From the NCBI RefSeq assembly GCF_029277305.1, contig NZ_CP119526.1: 64,000 nt of DNA; one strand, given 5' to 3'. Within the stretch, counting starts at the first letter, position 1. Every line of letters begins with the position of its first letter. Of the stretch, positions 1 to 8,427 are shown piece by piece. A program made the position numbers and the translations under genes. The notes under the pieces were generated by a model. It saw nothing but the letters and a program-made list of their open reading frames with translations, was not told where the DNA came from and did not search any database. This stretch comes from Guptibacillus hwajinpoensis (GTDB taxonomy: Bacteria > Bacillota > Bacilli > Bacillales > Guptibacillaceae).

Positions 1-452
1 AAACAATTAGGCTTGATCGACTTGAACTTTCCATACCAGAATTGAGAGAACGTATTAAATATGTTGCTCAGCAACAGCTAGATGAAGTCAAAGCATTACC
101 AATTGATGAAGTAATTGGTCAAATCATCGATTTGCAACTGGATGAGAGTGCAATTTCAATTCTAGACATTCGACCTGAGCACGTGTTTTCAAGAAATAAG
201 ATTGCTAGAGGACATCATTTATTTGCACAAGCAAATTCGCTTGCGGTTGCAATTATTGATGATGAACTAGCTCTGACAGCGAAAGCAAATATTCGCTTTT
301 CAAGTCAGGTAAAAGAAGGTGAACGAGTGGTAGCTAAAGCAAGCGTCACCGAACAAAGCAAAGACAGAACAACGGTGGAAGTGAATAGTTTTGTTCACAA
401 TGAGAATGTCTTTACTGGTGAGTTTGTTATGTATCGCTCCACTAAATCCTGA
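1..452 (+). CDS. fapR: Fatty acid/phospholipid synthesis repressor FapR (5' truncated by window edge)
   Basis: FapR represses the fatty acid and phospholipid genes and is released by malonyl-CoA. Reading frame 3 is open from base 3; the visible part starts inside the protein (TIRLDRLELSIPELRERI), which follows the N-terminal helix-turn-helix in the family. The rest is the hot-dog-fold effector domain, with the conserved segment ARGHHLFAQANSLAVAIID. The TTG at base 42 lies within this conserved stretch, so it is not the start; the first few dozen codons are outside the window. plsX follows after 14 bases, as in B. subtilis, where FapR controls fapR-plsX-fabD-fabG. The operator would lie upstream and cannot be seen. 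Confidence 0.95.
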   Translation, partial: TIRLDRLELSIPELRERIKYVAQQQLDEVKALPIDEVIGQIIDLQLDESAISILDIRPEHVFSRNKIARGHHLFAQANSLAVAIIDDELALTAKANIRFSSQVKEGERVVAKASVTEQSKDRTTVEVNSFVHNENVFTGEFVMYRSTKS

Positions 453-466
453 AGGGAAGATTTATT

Positions 467-1462
467 ATGAGACTTGCGATAGATGCAATGGGTGGCGACA
501 ATGCGCCAAACGCTATTGTTGATGGCGTATATGAAGCAATTGAAGCTTTTCCCGATCTTTCAGTAACGATTGTTGGAGACGAAGAAAAACTTAACCCGCT
601 TCTTAAAGGGAATAAAGATCGTGTTGCTGTTCTACACACAGAAGAATACATAACATCTGAGGATCAGCCAGTAAAGGCTGTCCGAAGAAAGAAAAATGCC
701 TCAATGGTGCTTGCAGTCAATGAAGTGAAAGAAGGACGAGCAGATGCGGCTATTTCTGCTGGGAATACTGGGGCATTGATGGCAGCTGGTTTGTTGTACG
801 TAGGCCGTATTAAAGGGATCGATCGTCCTGGCCTTGCACCTACCCTTCCAACTATTGACGAGAAAGGATTTGTCCTTCTTGATGTAGGCGCAAATATGGA
901 TGCGAAACCAGAACACTTACTTCAATATGCTCATATGGGTTCGATCTACGCGGAGAAAGTTCGCGGAGTTAATAATCCACGTGTAGGTCTATTGAACATA
1001 GGAACAGAAGAAGGAAAAGGAAATGAACTAAGTAAAGAAGCATATGCGCTTCTCCAAGGTAGCGGTCTTAACTTTGTTGGGAACGTCGAGTCACGAGATA
1101 TACTAGGCAATGAAGCTGATGTTGTCGTATGCGATGGATTTTCTGGCAATCTGGTGTTGAAAACGATTGAGGGAACAGCGCTTACCATGTTTAAAATGTT
1201 AAAAGAAGAGCTAACTAGTTCATTAACAAGTAAAATGGCAGCAGGCGTTCTAAAACCGAAATTGAAGAATTTAAAAAGTAAACTTGATTACTCAGAATAT
1301 GGTGGTGCAGGACTATTCGGTCTTCGGGCACCGGTGATAAAAGCACATGGATCATCTAATGGTCGCGCTGTTTTTAGTGCTATTAAACAGGCGCGTATGA
1401 TGGTGACTGGAAATGTTGTATCAGCTATTCAAACATCGCTAAAACAGGAAGGGGATCAGTAA
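467..1462 (+). CDS. plsX: Phosphate acyltransferase PlsX
   Basis: PlsX converts acyl-ACP and phosphate into acyl-phosphate, the acyl donor used by PlsY to start phosphatidic acid synthesis at the membrane. The 331-residue product is close to the family length (about 333). It opens with the family signature IDAMGGDNAP (residues 5-14) and carries SAGNTGALMAAG near residue 100 and VCDGFSGNLVLK near residue 225. The ATG has a purine-rich site (GAAGGGAAGA) just upstream. Its stop overlaps the fabD start by one base (TAATG), implying translational coupling. Confidence 0.97.
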   Translation: MRLAIDAMGGDNAPNAIVDGVYEAIEAFPDLSVTIVGDEEKLNPLLKGNKDRVAVLHTEEYITSEDQPVKAVRRKKNASMVLAVNEVKEGRADAAISAGNTGALMAAGLLYVGRIKGIDRPGLAPTLPTIDEKGFVLLDVGANMDAKPEHLLQYAHMGSIYAEKVRGVNNPRVGLLNIGTEEGKGNELSKEAYALLQGSGLNFVGNVESRDILGNEADVVVCDGFSGNLVLKTIEGTALTMFKMLKEELTSSLTSKMAAGVLKPKLKNLKSKLDYSEYGGAGLFGLRAPVIKAHGSSNGRAVFSAIKQARMMVTGNVVSAIQTSLKQEGDQ

Positions 1463-2403
1463 TGGGTAAAACAGCATTTTTATTTCCAGGACAGGGTTCA
1501 CAGGCTGTCGGAATGGGACAAGCTTTTATGGAAGCTTACTCAGTATCGAAGGATGTTTTTACTGAGGCAGACAACCGATTAGATTTCGAATTAACAAAAC
1601 TTATTATGAATGGACCGATCGAAACGTTAACAAGAACTGAAAATACACAGCCTGCGCTCGTAACAGCAAGCGTTGCTGTTCTTGAGGCTCTTCGTGAAAA
1701 AGGGATTACAGCAGACTACACGGCTGGTCATAGTCTCGGAGAATATTCGGCACTTGTTGCTTCTGGATCTCTTACTTTTTCAGATGCAGTGTTTGCAGTT
1801 CGAAACCGTGGACTATATATGGAGGAAGCCGTTCCTTCAGGTGAAGGCGCAATGGCAGCTATTATGGGAATGGAGCGAGAAGATCTACAACAAATCGTTG
1901 ATGATGTTTCTGCTTCAACTGCTACCGTTCAACTTGCGAACTTGAATTGTCCAGGGCAGATTGTTATTTCGGGTGCTAAAGCAGGCGTTGAAAAAGCTTC
2001 GGAAGTTGCGAAGGAAAATGGCGCAAGACGAATCATTCCATTGCAAGTTAGTGGACCATTTCATTCAAGTTTAATGAAGCCCGCAGCTGACAAGCTTTCA
2101 AGTATATTAGCAGGTATTGAAATTAAAGATGCTTCGATTCCTGTTATCGCAAACGTTACGGCTGAACCTTCTACTTCAGCAACAGATATACATGATCAAC
2201 TTCTAAAACAAATTTATTCACCGGTTCTATGGGAAGATACGGTACGTAAACTTATGGATCTTGGTGTGGATACCTTTATTGAAGTTGGACCTGGAAATGT
2301 TCTATCTGGTTTAGTGAAGAAGGTAAATCGTCGTGCAGCTGTTCATGCAGTTGGAACACCTGAACAGCTTGATCAACTAATTGAAAAGTTAGGGGAGGAA
2401 TAA
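1462..2403 (+). CDS. fabD: Malonyl-CoA:ACP transacylase FabD
   Basis: FabD moves the malonyl group from CoA to acyl carrier protein, supplying the two-carbon donor for fatty acid elongation. The protein (313 aa) has the N-terminal GQGSQ loop (residues 10-14), the nucleophile elbow GHSLGEYSA with catalytic Ser91, and the catalytic His201 in SGPFHSS. The C-terminal EVGPGNVLSGL is also typical. The gene overlaps plsX by one base and is followed by fabG after 3 bases; its acceptor acpP is two genes on. Confidence 0.97.
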   Translation: MGKTAFLFPGQGSQAVGMGQAFMEAYSVSKDVFTEADNRLDFELTKLIMNGPIETLTRTENTQPALVTASVAVLEALREKGITADYTAGHSLGEYSALVASGSLTFSDAVFAVRNRGLYMEEAVPSGEGAMAAIMGMEREDLQQIVDDVSASTATVQLANLNCPGQIVISGAKAGVEKASEVAKENGARRIIPLQVSGPFHSSLMKPAADKLSSILAGIEIKDASIPVIANVTAEPSTSATDIHDQLLKQIYSPVLWEDTVRKLMDLGVDTFIEVGPGNVLSGLVKKVNRRAAVHAVGTPEQLDQLIEKLGEE

Positions 2404-2406
2404 CGA

Positions 2407-3147
2407 ATGTCGGATAACAAAACAGCACTTGTTACAGGTGCTTCTCGCGGAATTGGACGAGCAATTGCTCTAGAACTTGCGGCACAAGGCATGAATGTAG
2501 CTGTAAACTATGCTGGAAGTGAAGCGAAAGCGATGAACGTCGTTGAAGAAATTAAGGCAGCAGGCGGACAAGCCATTGCAATTAAAGCAAACGTTGCTAG
2601 CATGGAAGAAGTACAGAGTATGATAAAAGAAGTTGTAGGCACTTTTGGTAGCCTTGAGGTACTTGTAAACAATGCTGGTATTACACGTGATAATCTTCTT
2701 ATGAGAATGAAGGAAGAGGAATGGGACGCAGTCATTGACACGAATTTAAAAGGCGTATTCAATTGTACAAAATCAGTAACGCGACAAATGATGAAGCAAC
2801 GCTACGGCAGGATTGTTAATGTCGCTTCTGTTGTTGGTGTTGCTGGTAATGCTGGTCAAGCGAACTATGTGGCTGCTAAAGCAGGCGTTATTGGATTAAC
2901 AAAAACAACTGCAAAAGAGCTAGCAAGCCGTAATATCACGGTAAATGCTCTTGCGCCAGGGTTTATTGAAACAGACATGACTGATGAACTTTCGGATGAC
3001 GTGAAAAGTGGCATGAAAGGCCAAATTCCTCTTGGAAGACTTGGTGCTGCTGAAGATATTGCGAAAGCTACGAAGTTCCTAGTATCTGACGATGCTAATT
3101 ACATTACAGGACAAACGCTTCATATAGACGGCGGCATGGTGATGTAA
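2407..3147 (+). CDS. fabG: 3-oxoacyl-[ACP] reductase FabG
   Basis: FabG is the NADPH-dependent reductase of the elongation cycle. It is a classical short-chain dehydrogenase of 246 aa. The sequence shows the TGASRGIG cofactor loop (residues 10-17), NNAG (88-91), catalytic Ser141 in VNVASVVG, and Tyr154/Lys158 in the YxxxK motif. The C-terminal IDGGMVM is usual for FabG. It is preceded by a GGGGAGGAA ribosome site within the end of fabD and followed by acpP after 67 bases. Confidence 0.97.
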   Translation: MSDNKTALVTGASRGIGRAIALELAAQGMNVAVNYAGSEAKAMNVVEEIKAAGGQAIAIKANVASMEEVQSMIKEVVGTFGSLEVLVNNAGITRDNLLMRMKEEEWDAVIDTNLKGVFNCTKSVTRQMMKQRYGRIVNVASVVGVAGNAGQANYVAAKAGVIGLTKTTAKELASRNITVNALAPGFIETDMTDELSDDVKSGMKGQIPLGRLGAAEDIAKATKFLVSDDANYITGQTLHIDGGMVM

Positions 3148-3214
3148 CTTTTTCATCAGCATCTAGTTTTTTTGTTTTATATATCCTATAATAGCTTGAG
3201 GGGAGGTGAGTCTA

Positions 3215-3448
3215 ATGGCAGATACACTAGAGCGTGTAACAAAGATTATTGTTGATCGTCTTGGAGTTGAAGAATCTGAGATTAAACCAGAAGCTTCTTT
3301 CAAAGACGACCTTGGTGCCGATTCCCTTGATGTAGTGGAATTAGTCATGGAACTTGAAGATGAGTTTGATCTGGAAATTTCTGATGAAGATGCTGAGAAA
3401 ATTGTAACAGTTGGCGATGTAATTGATTACATAAACAGCCATCAATAA
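3215..3448 (+). CDS. acpP: Acyl carrier protein
   Basis: ACP carries growing acyl chains on a phosphopantetheine arm for FabD, FabG and PlsX encoded just upstream. The ATG at 3215 gives 77 aa, the same length as B. subtilis AcpA; it sits seven bases after GGGAGGTG, so the in-frame GTG at 3206 inside that site is rejected. The product is very acidic. Ser37 in DLGADSLDVVE is the attachment residue. A strong terminator follows at 3478, closing the fatty acid operon. Confidence 0.98.
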   Translation: MADTLERVTKIIVDRLGVEESEIKPEASFKDDLGADSLDVVELVMELEDEFDLEISDEDAEKIVTVGDVIDYINSHQ

Positions 3449-3477
3449 TCTTCAGGATATACCTGAAGTTGTGGAGT

Positions 3478-3505
3478 AAGCCCCGCTGGCCGGGGCTTTA
3501 TTCCC
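3478..3505 (+). terminator. Rho-independent terminator after acpP
   Basis: A perfect 8-bp stem (AAGCCCCG / CGGGGCTT) with a CTGGC loop runs into TTTATTCC. It separates the fatty acid operon from rnc. A weaker inverted repeat (CTTCAGG / CCTGAAG) lies just upstream, at about 3450-3468. Confidence 0.85.
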
Positions 3506-3563
3506 TTTCAAGTAAGAGAATTTCAATCAACTAAGATGTCATTGATAAGTCGTGGAGGTATCT

Positions 3564-4355
3564 ATGTCCAAATCTAAACATTCACCAAAAACGAGAGCAA
3601 GACGTTACAAACCTAAGCATTCACGACAACTCGTGGTTGGAGACGCGACTAGATCGCAATTCGCTGCATTTCAAGAGGAAATTGGTGTATCGTTCGAAAA
3701 TGAGCAGCTGCTATTTCAGGCTTTTACCCATTCATCCTATGTGAATGAGCATCGACTGCATCCGCAAATGGATAACGAACGTCTTGAATTTCTTGGAGAT
3801 GCTGTACTTGAGCTCACAATATCAAGATACTTATATGAGAAATATCCGAACATGAGTGAGGGGCAACTAACAAAGCTTAGAGCTGCTATAGTATGCGAAC
3901 CATCACTTGTTCAATTCGCAAACGATTTGAATTTTGGACATCTTGTTCTTTTGGGCAAGGGGGAGGAAATGACAGGAGGTAGAATGAGACCTGCTCTACT
4001 CGCTGATGTGTTCGAATCATTTGTTTGCGCACTGTATCTTGATCGTGGTCTTGAAGTAGTCTTTGAATTTCTTGAGAAGTTTGTCTATCCAAAGATTAAT
4101 GCCGGTGCTTTTTCTCATGTGATGGATTATAAAAGCCAACTTCAAGAAGTCATTCAACGTGAAGGCCTTGGAGGAATTGATTATGTTATTACCGACGAAA
4201 AAGGCCCAGCCCACAATAGAGAGTTTTCTTCAAAAGTCATGTTGAACGGAAATGATCTTGGTGTTGGAATCGGACGCTCAAAGAAAGAAGCCGAACAAAT
4301 GGCTGCTCAAAAAGCACTTCTGAATTTAAAAGAACGTAATGAAAAAGAATCCTGA
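3564..4355 (+). CDS. rnc: Ribonuclease III
   Basis: RNase III cuts double-stranded RNA, including the 30S rRNA precursor. The ATG at 3564 gives 263 aa, against 249 in B. subtilis. The extra length is at a basic N-terminus (SKSKHSPKTRARRYKPKH). The catalytic signature NERLEFLGDAVLEL begins at Asn71, and the C-terminal third (about residues 180-255) is a double-stranded RNA-binding domain ending in KKEAEQMAAQKALLNL. An in-frame GTG at 3552 overlaps the ribosome site (TGGAGG) and is rejected. The stop codon lies inside the terminator hairpin. The next gene is a reversed yfkK rather than smc. Confidence 0.96.
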   Translation: MSKSKHSPKTRARRYKPKHSRQLVVGDATRSQFAAFQEEIGVSFENEQLLFQAFTHSSYVNEHRLHPQMDNERLEFLGDAVLELTISRYLYEKYPNMSEGQLTKLRAAIVCEPSLVQFANDLNFGHLVLLGKGEEMTGGRMRPALLADVFESFVCALYLDRGLEVVFEFLEKFVYPKINAGAFSHVMDYKSQLQEVIQREGLGGIDYVITDEKGPAHNREFSSKVMLNGNDLGVGIGRSKKEAEQMAAQKALLNLKERNEKES

Positions 4356-4373
4356 AGCTTCAGGATTCTTTTT
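4342..4373. terminator. Bidirectional terminator shared by rnc and yfkK
   Basis: A perfect 16-bp inverted repeat (AAAAAGAATCCTGAAG and its complement) has A and T tracts on both sides. It can terminate rnc on the plus strand and the convergent yfkK on the minus strand. It contains the rnc stop codon. Confidence 0.88.
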
Positions 4374-4390
4374 CATTACAATTTAGTTAA

Positions 4391-4615
4391 TCATGATACG
4401 CGCATTTTACCAAGCTCAGCTAGTAACGCTTGCATTTCTGCAACGCTTAGAGAACTTTTCTTATTCACCATGACGTAAATTTCATGAATATCTTCATATG
4501 AAGATAGATCGAATGATTCTGGTTGAATCATTCCAGCGTTGATTACCTGCATTTTTTCTTTAATACCTTCGACCATAAATGCAAGATTTTCTTCTGATTT
4601 AATTGAAAGATCCAT
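4391..4615 (-). CDS. yfkK: UPF0435 / DUF1128 family protein, YfkK-like
   Basis: This small soluble protein (74 aa) of unknown function resembles B. subtilis YfkK as I remember it. It begins MDLSIKSEENLAFMVEGIKEK, has a central SSYEDIHEIYVMVNKK, and ends in AEMQALLAELGKMR. The ATG at complement 4615 lies 5 bases after an AGGTGG ribosome site; an upstream in-frame GTG overlaps that site. It is the only gene on the minus strand in the window. It sits between rnc and smc, which are normally neighbours, and shares a bidirectional terminator with rnc. No catalytic motif is visible. Confidence 0.85.
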   Translation of the reverse strand: MDLSIKSEENLAFMVEGIKEKMQVINAGMIQPESFDLSSYEDIHEIYVMVNKKSSLSVAEMQALLAELGKMRVS

Positions 4616-4644
4616 GAATACCACCTGCCTTATTCGTCATTTAA

Positions 4645-4716
4645 AACGAAAGGTAACACATTGTGTTATTTCGTTATGTAGTGAGAAAGGCGACTCCAAG
4701 ATAACAGAGTCGCTTT
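4645..4716. other. Two tandem hairpins in the divergent yfkK/smc spacer
   Basis: The first hairpin (4645-4675) pairs AACGAAA-TAACACA with TGTGTTA-TTTCGTT, with a GG bulge. The second (about 4687-4716) pairs AAGGCGACTC with GAGTCGCTTT and continues into a short pyrimidine run. The second looks like a terminator in plus orientation, yet no plus-strand gene is visible for it to end. Read on the minus strand, both would be in the yfkK leader. The function is unknown. Confidence 0.55.
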
Positions 4717-4844
4717 CCTAATTGTAACATGTCTTCGCTCGGTATCGTAGAGGGCATTGTTTTATGATAAAATAAGACAGTTAGCGAGAAAATGTATTAC
4801 ACTTGATTTGCATACATAGATGAAACAGATGAGGGGGAAAGATG

Positions 4845-7800
4845 ATGTTCCTCAAACGATTAGATGTAGTCGGCTTTAAATCATTTGCCGATCGTATTTC
4901 AGTTGAGTTTGTACCAGGAGTAACATCAGTTGTCGGACCAAATGGTAGCGGCAAGAGCAATATTAATGACGCCATTCGTTGGGTACTTGGTGAACAATCA
5001 GCCAAGTCACTTAGAGGCGCTAAAATGGAAGATATCATTTTCGCAGGTAGTGATACTAGAAAAGCTGTAAATCTTGCAGAGGTAACACTAACCCTTGATA
5101 ATACAAATCAATACTTACCAATTGATTATAACGAAGTAAGCGTAACGAGACGTGTGTACCGTTCAGGAGACAGCGAGTACTTGTTAAATAACCAGACATG
5201 TCGCTTAAAAGATATTATTGAACTGTTTATGGATTCAGGTCTTGGGAAAGAATCGTTTTCGATTATTGGCCAGGGCAGAATTGAAGAGATTCTTAGTAGT
5301 AAGTCAGAGGAACGTCGGAAGATCTTCGAAGAAGCGGCGGGTGTTCTGAAATACAAAACACGTAAAGTTAAAGCGGAAAACAGACTTAAGGAAACAGCAG
5401 ATAACTTACACAGAGTAGAGGACATTCTTTATGAGCTAGAAGATCAAGTAGAGCCCCTTCGAATGCAGGCATCCATTGCAAAGGATTACTTGCAAAAACG
5501 AGAAGATTTAGAGAAGTTTGAGGCTGCGCTCACTGTCCATGAAATTGAAGAATATCATAAGGCGTGGAAGCAGAAAACAGCAGAGCTTGACTCACTAAAG
5601 CATAAAGAGAGTACATTAGCTGTATCTGTTCAAGAAAAAAAAGATGAGCTTAGCAATGCTCGAGAAAAGCTTGATCGTTCAGAAAGTGATCTTGAAATGT
5701 ATCAGCAAAAGCTTCTTGATACAAGTGAAGAACTTGAGAAACTTGAAGGTAAAAAGGAAGTTCTAAAGGAACGGAAGAAAAATGCACACCAAAACCGGAC
5801 GAATCTCAAAGAACGTATAACCTTTTTAAACGAGAAAAAGAGTTACTATGAAAAAGAGATTGAGCATCATCGAAAAAGGTTTGAACAGCAAAGAAAAGAA
5901 CTTGGTGATCTGAAAAGCAAACTAAAAAAAGAAACAGAGCTTCTTTCTGATATTGAACAAGATATCGAAGTAGAGCTTGATCGAATGAAGTCTGACTATT
6001 TCGAGCTTCTTAATGAACAAGCTTCAATTCGGAACGAAAATCGCTACCTTCAAGACCAGCTGTCAGTTCTTAAGCAACGTAAACAGCGCTTAGAGGGTGA
6101 TAACTATAAATATATTGAAGAGCGGAGTTCCGTTGACGATAAGAAGAAAAACCTTACAAGTGAACTAACTGAATCAAAAAAACAGCTCGAAGCACATGTG
6201 TCACATTTCTATAAAAGCAAACATGATGTGGAAGAAAAGAAAAAATCCCTAAGTGATAAAGAATCAAAGCTTTATCAAGCTTATCAATATATCCAACAGT
6301 ATAAATCGAAGAAAGAAATGCTTGAAGAAATGCAAGACGATTATGCTGGATTCTTTCAGGGTGTTAAAGAAGTATTGAAAGCGCGAGAAGAGCTTGAAGG
6401 TATTGAAGGGGCGATCGCTGAGCTTATCACCGTTCCTAAAGAAGTAGAAACAGCTCTTGAAACGGCACTTGGAGGAGCTATGCAAAATGTTGTTGTGCGT
6501 GATGAAGCAGCTGGACGCAAAGCCATTTCTTTCTTAAAGAAGAATCGTTCAGGTCGAGCAACGTTTCTGCCATTAACTGTTATTAAATCTAGAAAGCTGT
6601 CTGGATATGATCTTGAGCGTATTAAACAACACGACGCTTTCGTAGGGATAGCTTCTGAACTCGTTCAATACGACTCGAAGTATGAAGCTGTAATTGAAAA
6701 TCTATTAGGATCTGTTCTAATTGCAAAAGAATTAAAGGGTGCAAATGAGCTCGCTAAAATCATGCAGTACCGAACGCGTATCGTTACACTTGAAGGCGAC
6801 GTTGTGAATCCAGGTGGATCGATGAGTGGAGGAAGTGTTAAACAAAAATCGTCTTCTCTTCTTAGTCGACAGCGTGAACTTGAACTGCTTGAGAATAAAC
6901 TCGGTGATATGCAACAAAAAACAGAAGTAGTTGAGCAAGAAATTAAACAAGATAAAGCAGAACTAGGTGAACTCGAAGAGAAGCTCGATGCTATGCGAGA
7001 AAAAGGAGAAAATCTAAGGCTACAAGAGCAATCTCTCCTTGGGGACTTAAGAGCGATTGAAGGTGAAGAACGAAATACGAATGAGCGTCTTCAGCTTTAT
7101 GATCGGGAGAAAAAGGCAATCGATGAAGAAGAAGAAACACACGAGAATCGAAATGTTTACCTTTCTGATCGTTTGGAAACAATCACGAAGCAGGCAGCTT
7201 CGTTAGAAGAGAATATTGAGAACCTGACGGCAAAGAAGCAAACCCAGCAATCGTCTCGTGAAACGATCCAAGCGGAAATTACTGAGTTAAAAGTGAAAGT
7301 AGCAGAACATCAGCAATCTTTCCAGAACCAAAAAGAGACGCTTGATCGATTAACAACAGAACAAAATGAAACGATTGAGCAACTTAATGAAACTGTTGAA
7401 GAGCACACTCTTTTATCTGAAGCCATGTCTTCTAATTCGAATGGGGAAGAAAAGCTTGATCAGAATATCCTTACCTATCGAGCGCAGAAAGAAGAGCTTC
7501 TAACAGCACTCCAGCATGAACGGGAAGTAAAACTTGCTTTGCAGAAAGATATTTCAGATATTAGTGGCAACCTTGATAAATTAGTAGCTGAAGAAAAGCA
7601 ATTGTCTGGTCTTATGCAGGCTGTAGAAGTGCGAATTAATCGCCTCGATGTAGAACTTGAAAATCGATTAGCTATTTTGAGTGAAGAATATGAGTTAACG
7701 TATGAAGCAGCGAAAGAAAAGCATGTTTTAACAGTAGAGCCTGAGGAAGCAAAACGAAAGCTGAAACTGATTAAAATCGAAATCGATGAACTTGGTACAG

Positions 7801-8408
7801 TGAACCTTGGAGCTATTGATGAATACGATCGGGTGAACGAACGGTTTACGTTCCTTAGTGAGCAACAAACGGATCTTCTGCAAGCAAAAGAGACCCTTTA
7901 TCATGTTATTGATGAAATGGACGAAGAGATGAAGAAGCGTTTCCAAGAGACGTTCGAAAATATTCGCCATCACTTTCAAATTGTATTTAAGGAGTTGTTT
8001 GGCGGAGGGAAAGCTGATCTTGTCTTAACGGATCCAGAAAACCTTCTAACAACTGGTGTTGATATTCTTGCGCAGCCTCCGGGGAAAAAGCTTCAGCACT
8101 TGGCGCTCCTTTCAGGGGGAGAACGAGCATTTACTGCTATTGCTCTTTTATTCTCAATATTGAAAGTGCGTCCTGTACCTTTCTGTGTACTAGATGAAGT
8201 AGAAGCTGCACTTGATGATGCGAATGTTGGCAGATTTGCTAAGTATTTAAAGCAGTTTAGTGAGAAAACACAATTTATTGTTATTACGCATAGAAAAGGT
8301 ACGATGGAAGAGTCAGACGTGCTCTATGGGGTAACGATGCAGGAGTCAGGTGTGTCAAGGCTCGTATCGGTTAGACTGGAAGAATCGAAACAATTACTAT
8401 CGCAATAA
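4845..8408 (+). CDS. smc: Chromosome segregation ATPase SMC
   Basis: SMC dimers load at parS sites with ScpA/ScpB and align chromosome arms. The protein (1187 aa from the second of two adjacent ATGs, close to 1186 in B. subtilis) has the full ABC head split across its ends. Walker A is GPNGSGKSN at residues 31-39, the signature LSGGERA starts at 1089, and Walker B is LDEVEAALD with Asp1117/Glu1118. Between are long coiled coils and a hinge (about 515-680) with VTLEGDVVNPGGSMSGG. GAGGGGGAAAG precedes the start. ftsY follows after 19 bases. Confidence 0.98.
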   Translation: MFLKRLDVVGFKSFADRISVEFVPGVTSVVGPNGSGKSNINDAIRWVLGEQSAKSLRGAKMEDIIFAGSDTRKAVNLAEVTLTLDNTNQYLPIDYNEVSVTRRVYRSGDSEYLLNNQTCRLKDIIELFMDSGLGKESFSIIGQGRIEEILSSKSEERRKIFEEAAGVLKYKTRKVKAENRLKETADNLHRVEDILYELEDQVEPLRMQASIAKDYLQKREDLEKFEAALTVHEIEEYHKAWKQKTAELDSLKHKESTLAVSVQEKKDELSNAREKLDRSESDLEMYQQKLLDTSEELEKLEGKKEVLKERKKNAHQNRTNLKERITFLNEKKSYYEKEIEHHRKRFEQQRKELGDLKSKLKKETELLSDIEQDIEVELDRMKSDYFELLNEQASIRNENRYLQDQLSVLKQRKQRLEGDNYKYIEERSSVDDKKKNLTSELTESKKQLEAHVSHFYKSKHDVEEKKKSLSDKESKLYQAYQYIQQYKSKKEMLEEMQDDYAGFFQGVKEVLKAREELEGIEGAIAELITVPKEVETALETALGGAMQNVVVRDEAAGRKAISFLKKNRSGRATFLPLTVIKSRKLSGYDLERIKQHDAFVGIASELVQYDSKYEAVIENLLGSVLIAKELKGANELAKIMQYRTRIVTLEGDVVNPGGSMSGGSVKQKSSSLLSRQRELELLENKLGDMQQKTEVVEQEIKQDKAELGELEEKLDAMREKGENLRLQEQSLLGDLRAIEGEERNTNERLQLYDREKKAIDEEEETHENRNVYLSDRLETITKQAASLEENIENLTAKKQTQQSSRETIQAEITELKVKVAEHQQSFQNQKETLDRLTTEQNETIEQLNETVEEHTLLSEAMSSNSNGEEKLDQNILTYRAQKEELLTALQHEREVKLALQKDISDISGNLDKLVAEEKQLSGLMQAVEVRINRLDVELENRLAILSEEYELTYEAAKEKHVLTVEPEEAKRKLKLIKIEIDELGTVNLGAIDEYDRVNERFTFLSEQQTDLLQAKETLYHVIDEMDEEMKKRFQETFENIRHHFQIVFKELFGGGKADLVLTDPENLLTTGVDILAQPPGKKLQHLALLSGGERAFTAIALLFSILKVRPVPFCVLDEVEAALDDANVGRFAKYLKQFSEKTQFIVITHRKGTMEESDVLYGVTMQESGVSRLVSVRLEESKQLLSQ

Positions 8409-8427
8409 TTAACAAGGGGGATCATTC

